Source: Intrasporangium oryzae NRRL B-24470
GTDB lineage: Bacteria > Actinomycetota > Actinomycetes > Actinomycetales > Dermatophilaceae
Length of the DNA stretch: 64,000 nucleotides
Direction: 5' to 3'
NCBI RefSeq assembly: GCF_000576595.1
Contig: NZ_AWSA01000006.1
Location: 1 to 64,000 of the forward strand
The translations under genes and the position numbers were made by a program. How positions within the stretch are numbered: position 1 is the first letter of the stretch; each line of letters starts with the position of its first letter. Under the pieces are notes generated by a model that did not search any database, was not told the DNA's origin, and saw only the letters and a program-made list of their open reading frames with translations. Positions 16,059-23,585 of this stretch are shown piece by piece.

Positions 16059-17546
16059 TCAGTTGCCCGTCAGCTTCTCGCGAAGCGCGGCGAGCGCCTC
16101 GTCGGAAGCCAGCGTGCCCTCGGCCGGGGCCGGGGCGTTGCGCTCGCTGACGTCACCGGCGTCACCGGTCGCCGACGAGTAGGACGTGGCGCTGCCCGCG
16201 TTGGCCGCAGCCTCGGCGTCCGCCTTGACGGCCGCGTCGACCTGCGCCTTGTGGGCCTCCCAGCGAGCGTGGGCCTCGGCGTACTGACGCTCCCACTTCT
16301 CGCGCTGGGCCTCGTAACCCTCGAGCCACTCGTTGGTCTCCGGGTCGAAGCCCTCGGGGTACTTGTAGTTGCCCTGCTCGTCGTACTCCGCGGCCATGCC
16401 GTAGAGCGTCGGGTCGAACTCCGAGACCGGGACGGACTCGTCGTTGGCCTGCTTGAGCGAGAGCGAGATGCGACGACGCTCGAGGTCGATGTCGATGACC
16501 TTGACGAAGATCTCGTCGCCGACGTTGACGACCTGCTCCGGCAGCTCCACGTGGCGCTCGGCCAGCTCGGAGATGTGGACGAGGCCCTCGATGCCGTCCT
16601 CGACGCGGACGAACGCGCCGAACGGGACGAGCTTGGTGACCTTGCCGGGGACGACCTGGCCGATGGCGTGGGTCCGGGCGAAGTGCTGCCACGGGTCCTC
16701 CTGCGTCGCCTTCAGCGACAGGGAGACACGCTCACGGTCCATGTCGACGTCGAGAACCTCGACGGTGACCTCGTTGCCGACCTCGACGACCTCGGACGGG
16801 TGGTCGATGTGCTTCCACGAGAGCTCGGAGACGTGGACGAGACCGTCGACGCCGCCGAGGTCCACGAACGCACCGAAGTTGACGATCGAGGACACGACGC
16901 CCTGGCGGACCTGGCCCTTCTGGAGCTCCTTGAGGAAGGTCGTGCGGACCTCGGACTGCGTCTGCTCGAGCCAGGCGCGGCGCGACAGGACCACGTTGTT
17001 GCGGTTCTTGTCGAGCTCGATGATCTTGGCCTCGATCTCCTTGCCGACGTACGGCTGGAGGTCGCGGACCCGGCGCATCTCGACGAGCGACGCGGGGAGG
17101 AAGCCGCGCAGGCCGATGTCGAGGATGAGACCACCCTTGACGACCTCGATGACGGTGCCGGTGACGACGCCATCCTCTTCCTTGACCTTCTCGATCGTGC
17201 CCCAGGCGCGCTCGTACTGAGCACGCTTCTTGGACAGGATCAGGCGACCTTCCTTGTCCTCCTTCTGGAGGACGAGGGCCTCGACCTCGTCGCCGACCTT
17301 GACGATCTCGCCCGGGTCGACGTCGTGCTTGATGGACAGCTCGCGCGAGGGGATGACACCCTCGGTCTTGTAGCCGATGTCGAGCAGGACCTCGTCCCGG
17401 TCGACCTTGACGATGCGACCCTCGACGATGTCGCCGTCATTGAAGTCCTTGATGGTCGCGTCGATCGCGGCAAGGATGTCTTCCTGAGAGCCGATGTCGT
17501 TGATGGCGACCTCAGGAGCGGTCTTCTCGACCGTGTTGGCAGTCAT
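16059..17546 (-). CDS. rpsA: 30S ribosomal protein S1
   Basis: 495 residues with four S1 RNA-binding domains at roughly 38-105, 123-190, 208-278 and 293-365, as usual in actinobacteria (E. coli has six). Typical elements are GDIVEGRIVKVDRDEVLLDIGYKTEG and GFLPASLVEMRRVRDLQ, plus repeated FGAFVDLGG and FGAFVRVEDG strands. S1 recruits structured or weakly ribosome-binding mRNAs to the 30S subunit. The C-terminal 120 residues are acidic, low-complexity and probably disordered. The leader is about 120 nt from a strong predicted promoter, unlike the leaderless neighbours, so there is room for autoregulation. Confidence 0.97.
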   Translation of the reverse strand: MTANTVEKTAPEVAINDIGSQEDILAAIDATIKDFNDGDIVEGRIVKVDRDEVLLDIGYKTEGVIPSRELSIKHDVDPGEIVKVGDEVEALVLQKEDKEGRLILSKKRAQYERAWGTIEKVKEEDGVVTGTVIEVVKGGLILDIGLRGFLPASLVEMRRVRDLQPYVGKEIEAKIIELDKNRNNVVLSRRAWLEQTQSEVRTTFLKELQKGQVRQGVVSSIVNFGAFVDLGGVDGLVHVSELSWKHIDHPSEVVEVGNEVTVEVLDVDMDRERVSLSLKATQEDPWQHFARTHAIGQVVPGKVTKLVPFGAFVRVEDGIEGLVHISELAERHVELPEQVVNVGDEIFVKVIDIDLERRRISLSLKQANDESVPVSEFDPTLYGMAAEYDEQGNYKYPEGFDPETNEWLEGYEAQREKWERQYAEAHARWEAHKAQVDAAVKADAEAAANAGSATSYSSATGDAGDVSERNAPAPAEGTLASDEALAALREKLTGN

Positions 17547-17671
17547 GTAGTAGGAACTCCGATTGTGGACAGTGAAGTTGGAGACACCGAGGCAGTGAGC
17601 GCATGGCTGAACGCCCCGACGTCGTGTGAACAGGTTCTACGGTGAATCAGCGCACACGAATGTGCTCGGCA

Positions 17672-17701
17672 ATCCTATCCGTGCGGTCTGTACCGGGTCA
17701 A
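17672..17701 (-). promoter_or_regulatory. rpsA promoter
   Basis: On the minus strand TTGACC (17701-17696), an 18-bp spacer and TAGGAT (17677-17672) make one of the best sigma-70-like promoters in the window. The predicted start near 17665 gives a 5' leader of about 120 nt before the rpsA ATG. Confidence 0.7.
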
Positions 17702-17787
17702 AGCAGCAGTCGCGCTCGTGCCTGTGCACCCCACCCGCGTCGACCGGGCCTTCACGAGCGGGGGCCGGTCACCGGCTCCCGTATGCC

Positions 17788-18597
17788 GTGAGCTCCCCTT
17801 CCGAGGCCACGCGGCGTCCCGCCGCGGCCAAGGAGACCGCGGCTGCGAACCGCACCTGGTGGGACGGCGAGGCGTCCGACTACTACGTCGAGCACGGCGC
17901 GTTCCTCGGGGACACCGACTTCGTCTGGGGCCCCGAGCGGCTCCGCGAGGAGGAGGCCGGCCTGCTGGGAGAGCCGCGCGGCCAGCGGGTCCTCGAGATC
18001 GGCGCGGGATCGGGCCAGTGCTCCCGGTGGCTCGCGGCGCGCGGGGCGACCGTCGTCGCGAGCGACCTGTCCTTCGGGATGCTGGCCACCGGCGTGCGGG
18101 TGAACGCAGGGCTCGACCCGGTGCTGCGCGTGCCCCTCGTCCAGTGCGACGGGCGCGTCCTGCCCTTCGCCGACAGCGCCTTCGACACGGTCTTCACCGC
18201 ATACGGGGTCGTGCCGTTCGTCGCCGACTCCGACGTCGTCGTGGCCGAGGCTGCCAGGGTGCTGCGTCCGGGGGGTCGTTTCGTCTTCTCGACGACCCAT
18301 CCCGTCCGGTGGGCCTTCCCGGACGACCCCGGGCCGGGCGGGCTGACGGCGAACGCGTCGTACTTCGACCGAACCCCCTACGTCGAGCAGGACGACCTTG
18401 GCCGGGCCACGTACGTCGAGCACCACCGCACGATCGGTGACCGGGTCCGGGAGATCGCCCGCGCCGGACTGGTGCTCGTCGACCTCGTCGAGCCCGAGTG
18501 GCCCGAGGGCCACGATGAGCCCTGGGGTGGGTGGTCTCCCCTCCGGGGACGCCTCATCCCCGGCACGGCGATCTTCGTGTGCCTGAAGCCCGCGTGA
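17788..18597 (+). CDS. SAM-dependent class I methyltransferase
   Basis: 269 residues. Motif I VLEIGAGSGQCSRWLAARG is at about 68-86, followed by VVASDLSFGM, LPFADSAFDTVFTAYG and EAARVLRPGGRFVFSTTHPVR, a UbiE/Methyltransf_11-like core. The HPVRWAFPDD and SYFDRTPYVEQ segments are typical of a small-molecule methyltransferase clade common in actinobacteria. In-frame sequence continues upstream to 17626, but the GTG at 17788 is chosen because the preceding codons are atypical; no clear ribosome-binding site is seen. A family resemblance to mycobacterial Rv0224c is possible given the neighbours, but not shown. Confidence 0.82.
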   Translation: MSSPSEATRRPAAAKETAAANRTWWDGEASDYYVEHGAFLGDTDFVWGPERLREEEAGLLGEPRGQRVLEIGAGSGQCSRWLAARGATVVASDLSFGMLATGVRVNAGLDPVLRVPLVQCDGRVLPFADSAFDTVFTAYGVVPFVADSDVVVAEAARVLRPGGRFVFSTTHPVRWAFPDDPGPGGLTANASYFDRTPYVEQDDLGRATYVEHHRTIGDRVREIARAGLVLVDLVEPEWPEGHDEPWGGWSPLRGRLIPGTAIFVCLKPA

Positions 18598-18664
18598 CCC
18601 GAAGGCCACGCCGGCTTCCCGTGCGCGCGGCGGACTGCCCGGGGCGGGCCCCGGTCGTCGCAGC

Positions 18665-19600
18665 TCAGGCCTGGGCAGCTGCTTTCCGTGGAGCGGCGTC
18701 CGCACCTGCCTCGGCAGCGGACTCGGAGCCCTCACGCCGGTAGAGGACGAACCCCGCGAAGAGCGCGATGACACCACCGATCAGCCCGACGAGCGGCACC
18801 GTCGTCGTGAGCAGGCCGAGCTTGCTGGCGTTGGCCTTCGCGTCCTCGATGTTGGCAGCGACCGTCTCAGGGGTGAAGCCGAACGTCAGGTCGAGGACGG
18901 TCTGACCCGAGTCGGCCATCTTGCGGACCTGGTGCTCGTTCTGCTTGACGATCGATCCGGTCAGCGCGTCGACCCACATCGTCTTCTCGGTGGAGTACGT
19001 GCCGGGGTCGGTGCCGATCGTGATCGCACCGTCCTGGACGTTGACGACGAACTTGTACGTCGCCACGCCGTCGAGGTCCTCCTCACCCGCGAAGGTCGCC
19101 GGGACTGCCTTGTTCACGAGGCCGTCCCAGAACATGTAGTCGCGCTTCTCGACGTTGAACGGGAACTTGTTGACGAGGCCCTGATGGGGCTTGGCGTCCG
19201 CCGGGAGGTACGACGCGTCGTTGACGGCCTCGGCCGTTCGACGGTCCGTCGCGAAGGTGTCGGTGCTGGCGGAGACGAGGCGGTTCTGCGGGTCGTCGGC
19301 GGACACGCAGTCGGGAGCCTTGCCGTCGGGGTCCTTGACGAGGCAGGAGGAGTTCTGGAAGACGACGACGTCGCCGTCAGAACGCGCCGAGTCGGAATGG
19401 GTGACGCTCGAGGCCCGTACCGGCGTGCTGACGAGGGCCGTGCCGTCGTAGAGCTGCGCCTCCCCCGTCAGGCGCATCACCGAGCTGACGTCGAGGGGGG
19501 TCTTCATGACCTGGCCCGGCGCCCAGAACCTGGCCAGCAGCCCGCTGACCAGCAGGAACGCACCGAGGAAGAGCAGGACCATGCTCAGGACTCTGCGCAA
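18665..19600 (-). CDS. DUF3068 (PorA-family) envelope protein
   Basis: 311 residues: an N-terminal membrane anchor (4-27), a large extracytoplasmic beta-rich domain, a second helix at about 265-290 and a short charged cytosolic tail. DUF3068 features seen are an outer domain with TPVRASSVTHSDSARSDGDVV, KFPFNVEKRDYMFWDG and EKTMWVDALTGSIVKQNEHQ. It is divergent from an acyltransferase, as its mycobacterial relative Rv0227c is from Rv0228. As I recall, the corynebacterial and mycobacterial homologues have been linked to lipomannan/lipoarabinomannan maturation, so an envelope glycolipid role is likely. The biochemical activity is unknown. Confidence 0.82.
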   Translation of the reverse strand: MRRVLSMVLLFLGAFLLVSGLLARFWAPGQVMKTPLDVSSVMRLTGEAQLYDGTALVSTPVRASSVTHSDSARSDGDVVVFQNSSCLVKDPDGKAPDCVSADDPQNRLVSASTDTFATDRRTAEAVNDASYLPADAKPHQGLVNKFPFNVEKRDYMFWDGLVNKAVPATFAGEEDLDGVATYKFVVNVQDGAITIGTDPGTYSTEKTMWVDALTGSIVKQNEHQVRKMADSGQTVLDLTFGFTPETVAANIEDAKANASKLGLLTTTVPLVGLIGGVIALFAGFVLYRREGSESAAEAGADAAPRKAAAQA

Positions 19601-19773
19601 CAGACGACCCCTTCGTCGAACGGCCGGTGGAGCACGGGCTCGGGCACCATCCGGCGGTGAACCTGGCGCAGAGTACCAGTGAGTAGCCCCCGACGGGGGT
19701 CCCTTTCGTCGACGGTCGATGGCGAGGTCCTACGCCGTCCACCGACGGTGCGACAGTCACTACAGTTCGGCCC

Positions 19774-21081
19774 ATGACTGGAGCAGCTCCCCTCGGTGGG
19801 CGACGTCGCCTCGCCGCCCTCGACGGCCTTCGCGGCGCCGCCATCGTGCTCGTCGTGCTCTCGCACGGCTGGGCGCTCTGGCCGACCAAGGGGATCGAGG
19901 CGAGCCCGGTCGTCGGCCTCTTCCGCGCCGGCAACCTCGCCGTGACGATCTTCTTCGTGGTCGGGGGTTTCCTCCTTACCCGGTCGCTGCTCGGACAGGT
20001 CGACCGCAGCGGCACGGTTGCCGCCCGGACCGCGGTCCTGCGCCGCTACGCCCGCATCAGCGCGCACGTCTACCCGCTCGTCGTCGCGATCCTCGTCGTC
20101 CACGCGCTCGACGACACCGACATCTACGACCGGTCGAGCCTTCGCCAGTCGGTCGTGCGCATCCTCACCTACACGTGGAACTGGTTCTTGCGCGACAGTC
20201 CGCTCCTCGCCCGCCCGGACGTCGGACACCTCTGGTACGTCTGCGTCTACCTCCAGGTCACGGTGCTCCTCGTCATCCTCGTCAAGCTGCTCGGACGGCA
20301 CCGCGCGATCCTCGTCGCCCTGCTTGCCGTGGCGACGGTCGCCATCGCCCTGTGGCGCGGCTGGGTCGTCGGGCACGAGAGCCTCTACAGCGCCCTGCTC
20401 CGAACGACGACGCGCATGGACGGGATGGTGTGGGGCGCCCTCCTCGCAGCCGTCCTTCCCCGGTTCCGCGACCGGGTCGCCCGGGTGGCTCCCGGCCTGA
20501 TTCCCCTCTCCCTCGTCGGACTCCTCGCCCTCGCCCTGACGACCGGCCACGACGAGTCGTACTTCGGCTGGGCCGGGGTGGCGATGAACGTCGCGGTGGT
20601 CTGCTTCGTCGCCGCAGCGGTCACGGCCACGCGGCCGACCGTCGTCCAGCGCGGCCTCGAGGTGCGACCGCTCGTCTGGCTCGGCAACGCCTCGATGGCG
20701 ATCTTCGTGTGGCACTACCCGATCTTCTGGGCGGTCACCCGGCACACGGCCACCTGGTCGTGGTTCACCCGCACCATCGTGGCCCTTGCCCTGACGGCGG
20801 TGTTCGTCCTGCTCGCGCAGCGGTTCGTCGAGCGGCCGCTCCAGGCCTGGCTCGCCCACCCCCGCTGGGACAGCACTTCCCCGGCGGCCGACGACACGCA
20901 GGACGCCTCCACCAACCCGGCCCCTGCCGACTCCCGCACCGAGTCCCCTGCGGAGTTCCCTGCCGACTCCCGCACCGAGTCCCCGGCCCAGTCCCGTGCC
21001 GAGTCCCTGACAGGGTCTCCCGCCGCTGCGGGCGGGGCGCAGGACCAGGCCGAGCCGGCGGCGGCGGGTCCGCACGACTAG
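19774..21081 (+). CDS. Membrane acyltransferase (Acyltransferase_3/OafA family), paralogue 3
   Basis: 435 residues. The 370-residue membrane domain matches the two acyltransferases at 13.5-15.9 kb: RRLAALDGLRGAAIVLVVLSH, VTIFFVVGGFLLTRSLL, TTTRMDGMVWGALLA, FVWHYPIFWAVTRHTATWSW. The 60-residue polar tail contains a 12-residue repeat (PADSRTESPA). The ATG has no ribosome-binding site and lies 7 nt after TACAGT (19761-19766). The divergent DUF3068 neighbour mirrors mycobacterial Rv0227c-Rv0228. The corynebacterial relative of Rv0228 (TmaT) acetylates a glycolipid before export, which suggests but does not prove a similar role here. Confidence 0.9.
   Translation: MTGAAPLGGRRRLAALDGLRGAAIVLVVLSHGWALWPTKGIEASPVVGLFRAGNLAVTIFFVVGGFLLTRSLLGQVDRSGTVAARTAVLRRYARISAHVYPLVVAILVVHALDDTDIYDRSSLRQSVVRILTYTWNWFLRDSPLLARPDVGHLWYVCVYLQVTVLLVILVKLLGRHRAILVALLAVATVAIALWRGWVVGHESLYSALLRTTTRMDGMVWGALLAAVLPRFRDRVARVAPGLIPLSLVGLLALALTTGHDESYFGWAGVAMNVAVVCFVAAAVTATRPTVVQRGLEVRPLVWLGNASMAIFVWHYPIFWAVTRHTATWSWFTRTIVALALTAVFVLLAQRFVERPLQAWLAHPRWDSTSPAADDTQDASTNPAPADSRTESPAEFPADSRTESPAQSRAESLTGSPAAAGGAQDQAEPAAAGPHD
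20924..20984 (+). repeat. 36-bp-period repeat in the acyltransferase 3 tail
   Basis: A 25-bp sequence occurs exactly at 20924-20948 and 20960-20984, followed by a degenerate third copy. It encodes the PADSRTESPA repeats of a disordered cytosolic tail. Confidence 0.8.
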
Positions 21082-21096
21082 ACGGGGCAGAGCCAC

Positions 21097-21125
21097 GAGG
21101 GACGTCCCACGCGGGGACGTCCCTC
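21097..21125. terminator. Bidirectional terminator hairpin
   Basis: GAGGGACGTCCC pairs with GGGACGTCCCTC as a 12-bp perfect stem with a 5-nt loop, between the convergent acyltransferase 3 and 2OG-oxygenase genes. Confidence 0.8.
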
Positions 21126-21145
21126 TGGCGTCGGGCGAGACGGGC

Positions 21146-21994
21146 TCAGTCGCCGCGCCGACGGAGCCGGTCGACCCGGGCGAGCCATCGCTGGACGGTG
21201 TCGTCCGAGATGCCGAGGCGTCGCTTGGCGCGGTCGTAGAGGTCGACGGCGTTCTTGTCGGCCCAGATGGCGACCTTCTTGATGCCGTCGTCCGGGCGGG
21301 CCCGGTAGTCGGTCGAGCGCCGGACGGCTTCCGACTCCTCCGTGAAGTAGTAGAGCGCCATGGAGCGCCGGGCGACGTCCTCAGGGCAGGTCAGCGGGTC
21401 CGGGTGCCCGTGAAAGCTGTCCTGCGACGTCGTGAAGACGAGCATGCGGTTGCCCTTCGGCGTGACACCGCCGCGCACGGCCGTCATGTCCTTGTCCCAC
21501 AGCTCGAGTCGCCCTCCCCAGTCCTCGCGCCACTCCTCGTTGAGGTAGAGCAGGATGTTGACCCGGCGGGCCCAGTTGTCGTGGGTGTGGTGCGTCGAGA
21601 AGTCGGCGTGGATGTTGAGGTGCCCACCGCGCAGGGTCTGGTGCAGACCGCCGCCGTCCATCGACCAGTCTGCGATGAGCCCCGCGATCCCGGTGAGCCT
21701 CTCGAGGTAGGCGACGAAGTCCGCGGAGACGAACTCCCTGGCCACGGCCGTGAGGGTCTGCCCCCACGTGTCCGGTTGGGTGTTGGCGTACTTCGTCTCG
21801 TTGACGTGCAGGTAGCCCTTCCAGAACGGGTCGCGGATCGCGGGGAACTCCGCTGCCGCCGCGGCGAACACGTCTTCGCGCAGGACGCCGTCGATGACGA
21901 TGTGCGGGAAGGGATCTGCCGCTGCGTACTGCTCCGCCTTCGCGTCGAGATCGTCGTTGAGCGACGCGAAGTCGATGAGGGACTGCGTGATCAT
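21146..21994 (-). CDS. 2-oxoglutarate/Fe(II)-dependent oxygenase (prolyl-4-hydroxylase-like)
   Basis: 282 residues, no signal peptide. The double-stranded beta-helix core carries the Fe-binding triad His129-x-Asp131 (NIHADFSTH) and distal His195 (SFHGHPDP), plus an Arg at 209-210 that would bind 2-oxoglutarate. NILLYLNEEWREDWGGRLELW is typical of the 2OG-FeII_Oxy_3 family, whose members hydroxylate proteins or small metabolites, including sugars in glycan clusters. The chosen ATG is 7 nt after CATAGT (22007-22002), although the frame stays open further upstream. It is divergent from the GT2-methyltransferase gene, so a role in modifying the glycan or its carrier is plausible. Confidence 0.85.
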   Translation of the reverse strand: MITQSLIDFASLNDDLDAKAEQYAAADPFPHIVIDGVLREDVFAAAAAEFPAIRDPFWKGYLHVNETKYANTQPDTWGQTLTAVAREFVSADFVAYLERLTGIAGLIADWSMDGGGLHQTLRGGHLNIHADFSTHHTHDNWARRVNILLYLNEEWREDWGGRLELWDKDMTAVRGGVTPKGNRMLVFTTSQDSFHGHPDPLTCPEDVARRSMALYYFTEESEAVRRSTDYRARPDDGIKKVAIWADKNAVDLYDRAKRRLGISDDTVQRWLARVDRLRRRGD

Positions 21995-22101
21995 GCGCGG
22001 AACTATGACATACATTCCCCGCGGGTAACTTGTGTCGCTACACTCCGGCTCGGTTTTGTTCGTCGGCCGTCTCGACTCGGGGCGCCAAGGGAAGGTCAAC
22101 G

Positions 22102-23577
22102 GTGCTCACCCCTTCAGATGCCCCCACCTCGGTCGCGCCCAAGCGCGTCGGTGTGCTCGTCGTCGCCTACAACGCCGCGACCACCCTGGCCCGGGTCCTC
22201 GACCGTCTCCCGACGTCGTTCGTGGAGGGTGTAGACCACATCCTCATCGGCGACGACGCGAGCGAGGACGACACCCACGCGGTCGCCACGGCCTACCAGA
22301 GCGGATCGAGCCTGCCCCTCACCGTCGTGCGCCACGAGGCGAACCTCGGGTACGGCGGCAACCAGAAGGCGGGCTACCGCTGGGCGATCTCGCACGGGCT
22401 CGACATCGTCGTGCTCCTCCACGGCGACGGGCAGTACGCGCCGGAGGTCATCGAGGACGTCATCGCGCCCCTGCTCGCCGGGGAGGCCGACGCCGTCTTC
22501 GGCTCGCGCATGATGACGAAGGGCTCGGCCCGCGCCGGCGGAATGCCCGCGTACAAGTACGTCGGCAACCGCATCCTGTCGACGATGCAGAACGCCCTCA
22601 CCGGGCTCGAGCTGACCGAGTGGCACAGCGGCTACCGCGCCTACCGGGTCGACGCCCTCGGGGACATCGACTTCGGGTCCTACTCAGACGCCTTCGACTT
22701 CGACACCGAGATCATTCTCGGCCTCTATGCGGCCGGGAAGCGGATCGTCGAGGTGCCGATCCCCACGTACTACGGTGACGAGATCTGTTACGTCAACGGC
22801 ATGAAGTACGCGAAGGACGTCACCAAGGACGTCCTTCGCTACCGCGCGTCCCGGATCGGCTTCGGCACGCGCGGTGCGAGCGTCGACACGGGCGTCGACT
22901 CGGCGGCATACGAGCTGAAGCCCTCGCCGCACAGCTCCCACGGCAGGCTCCTCGCGTGGCTCGCTGAGCGAGCACCGTCGCGCGTCCTCGACGTCGGCTG
23001 CTCCGACGGGCAGTTCGGCGCCCTCGCCCGCGAGCTGGGGCACACCGTCGTCGGTGTCGACCTCGTCAAGCACGACGGCGTCGGCGCCCGCCTCGACGGC
23101 TTCGTCGAGGCCGACCTCAACCAGGGACTGCCCGCAACCGGTGACGCACCATTCGACGTCGTCGTGGCCGGTGACGTGCTCGAGCACGTCATCGACCCGG
23201 CGCGGCTCCTGCGCGACATGACGGACCGGCTCGCCCCGGGCGGCACGATCCTCGTGTCGATCCCCAACTTCGGGCACTGGTACCCCCGCGGCCGGGTCGC
23301 TCTGGGTCGCTTCGACTACGACCAGCGCGGCCCCCTCGACCATGGACACGTCCGGTTCTTCACCCGAGCGAGCTTCGAGCGGCTCGTCGCCTCGTGCGGC
23401 CTTCGCGTCGCCGTCCGCGACACCGTGGGGTCGCCCGTCGACGTGCTCGCCCGCGGCCGCGAGGGGCGGGCCCTCGGGAAGGTGGCGAGCTCGGTCGGTG
23501 CGGCCGACCGTCTCGCCACACGGACCTGGCCGACGATGTTCGGCTACCAGTTCCTCTATCAGCTGGAGCGCGCTTGA
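22102..23577 (+). CDS. Bifunctional GT2 glycosyltransferase / class I methyltransferase
   Basis: 491 residues in two domains. Residues 14-260 are a GT2 (DPM1-like) domain: VGVLVVAYNAATTLARVL, DDASEDD (51-57), HGDGQY (107-112) as the nucleotide-sugar/metal site, and PTYYGDEICYVNG typical of polyprenyl-phosphate or lipid-linked sugar transferases. Residues 270-491 are a SAM methyltransferase: RVLDVGCSDGQFG at 294-306, then VVAGDVLEHVIDPARLL and RFFTRASFERL. No membrane helices are obvious. The GTG start has GGAAGG 6 nt upstream. It is followed 8 bp later by the GT-C-like gene, so the three genes 22102-26747 form one operon that transfers a sugar and methylates it or the next residue. Confidence 0.9.
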   Translation: MLTPSDAPTSVAPKRVGVLVVAYNAATTLARVLDRLPTSFVEGVDHILIGDDASEDDTHAVATAYQSGSSLPLTVVRHEANLGYGGNQKAGYRWAISHGLDIVVLLHGDGQYAPEVIEDVIAPLLAGEADAVFGSRMMTKGSARAGGMPAYKYVGNRILSTMQNALTGLELTEWHSGYRAYRVDALGDIDFGSYSDAFDFDTEIILGLYAAGKRIVEVPIPTYYGDEICYVNGMKYAKDVTKDVLRYRASRIGFGTRGASVDTGVDSAAYELKPSPHSSHGRLLAWLAERAPSRVLDVGCSDGQFGALARELGHTVVGVDLVKHDGVGARLDGFVEADLNQGLPATGDAPFDVVVAGDVLEHVIDPARLLRDMTDRLAPGGTILVSIPNFGHWYPRGRVALGRFDYDQRGPLDHGHVRFFTRASFERLVASCGLRVAVRDTVGSPVDVLARGREGRALGKVASSVGAADRLATRTWPTMFGYQFLYQLERA

Positions 23578-23585
23578 GGTCTGAG

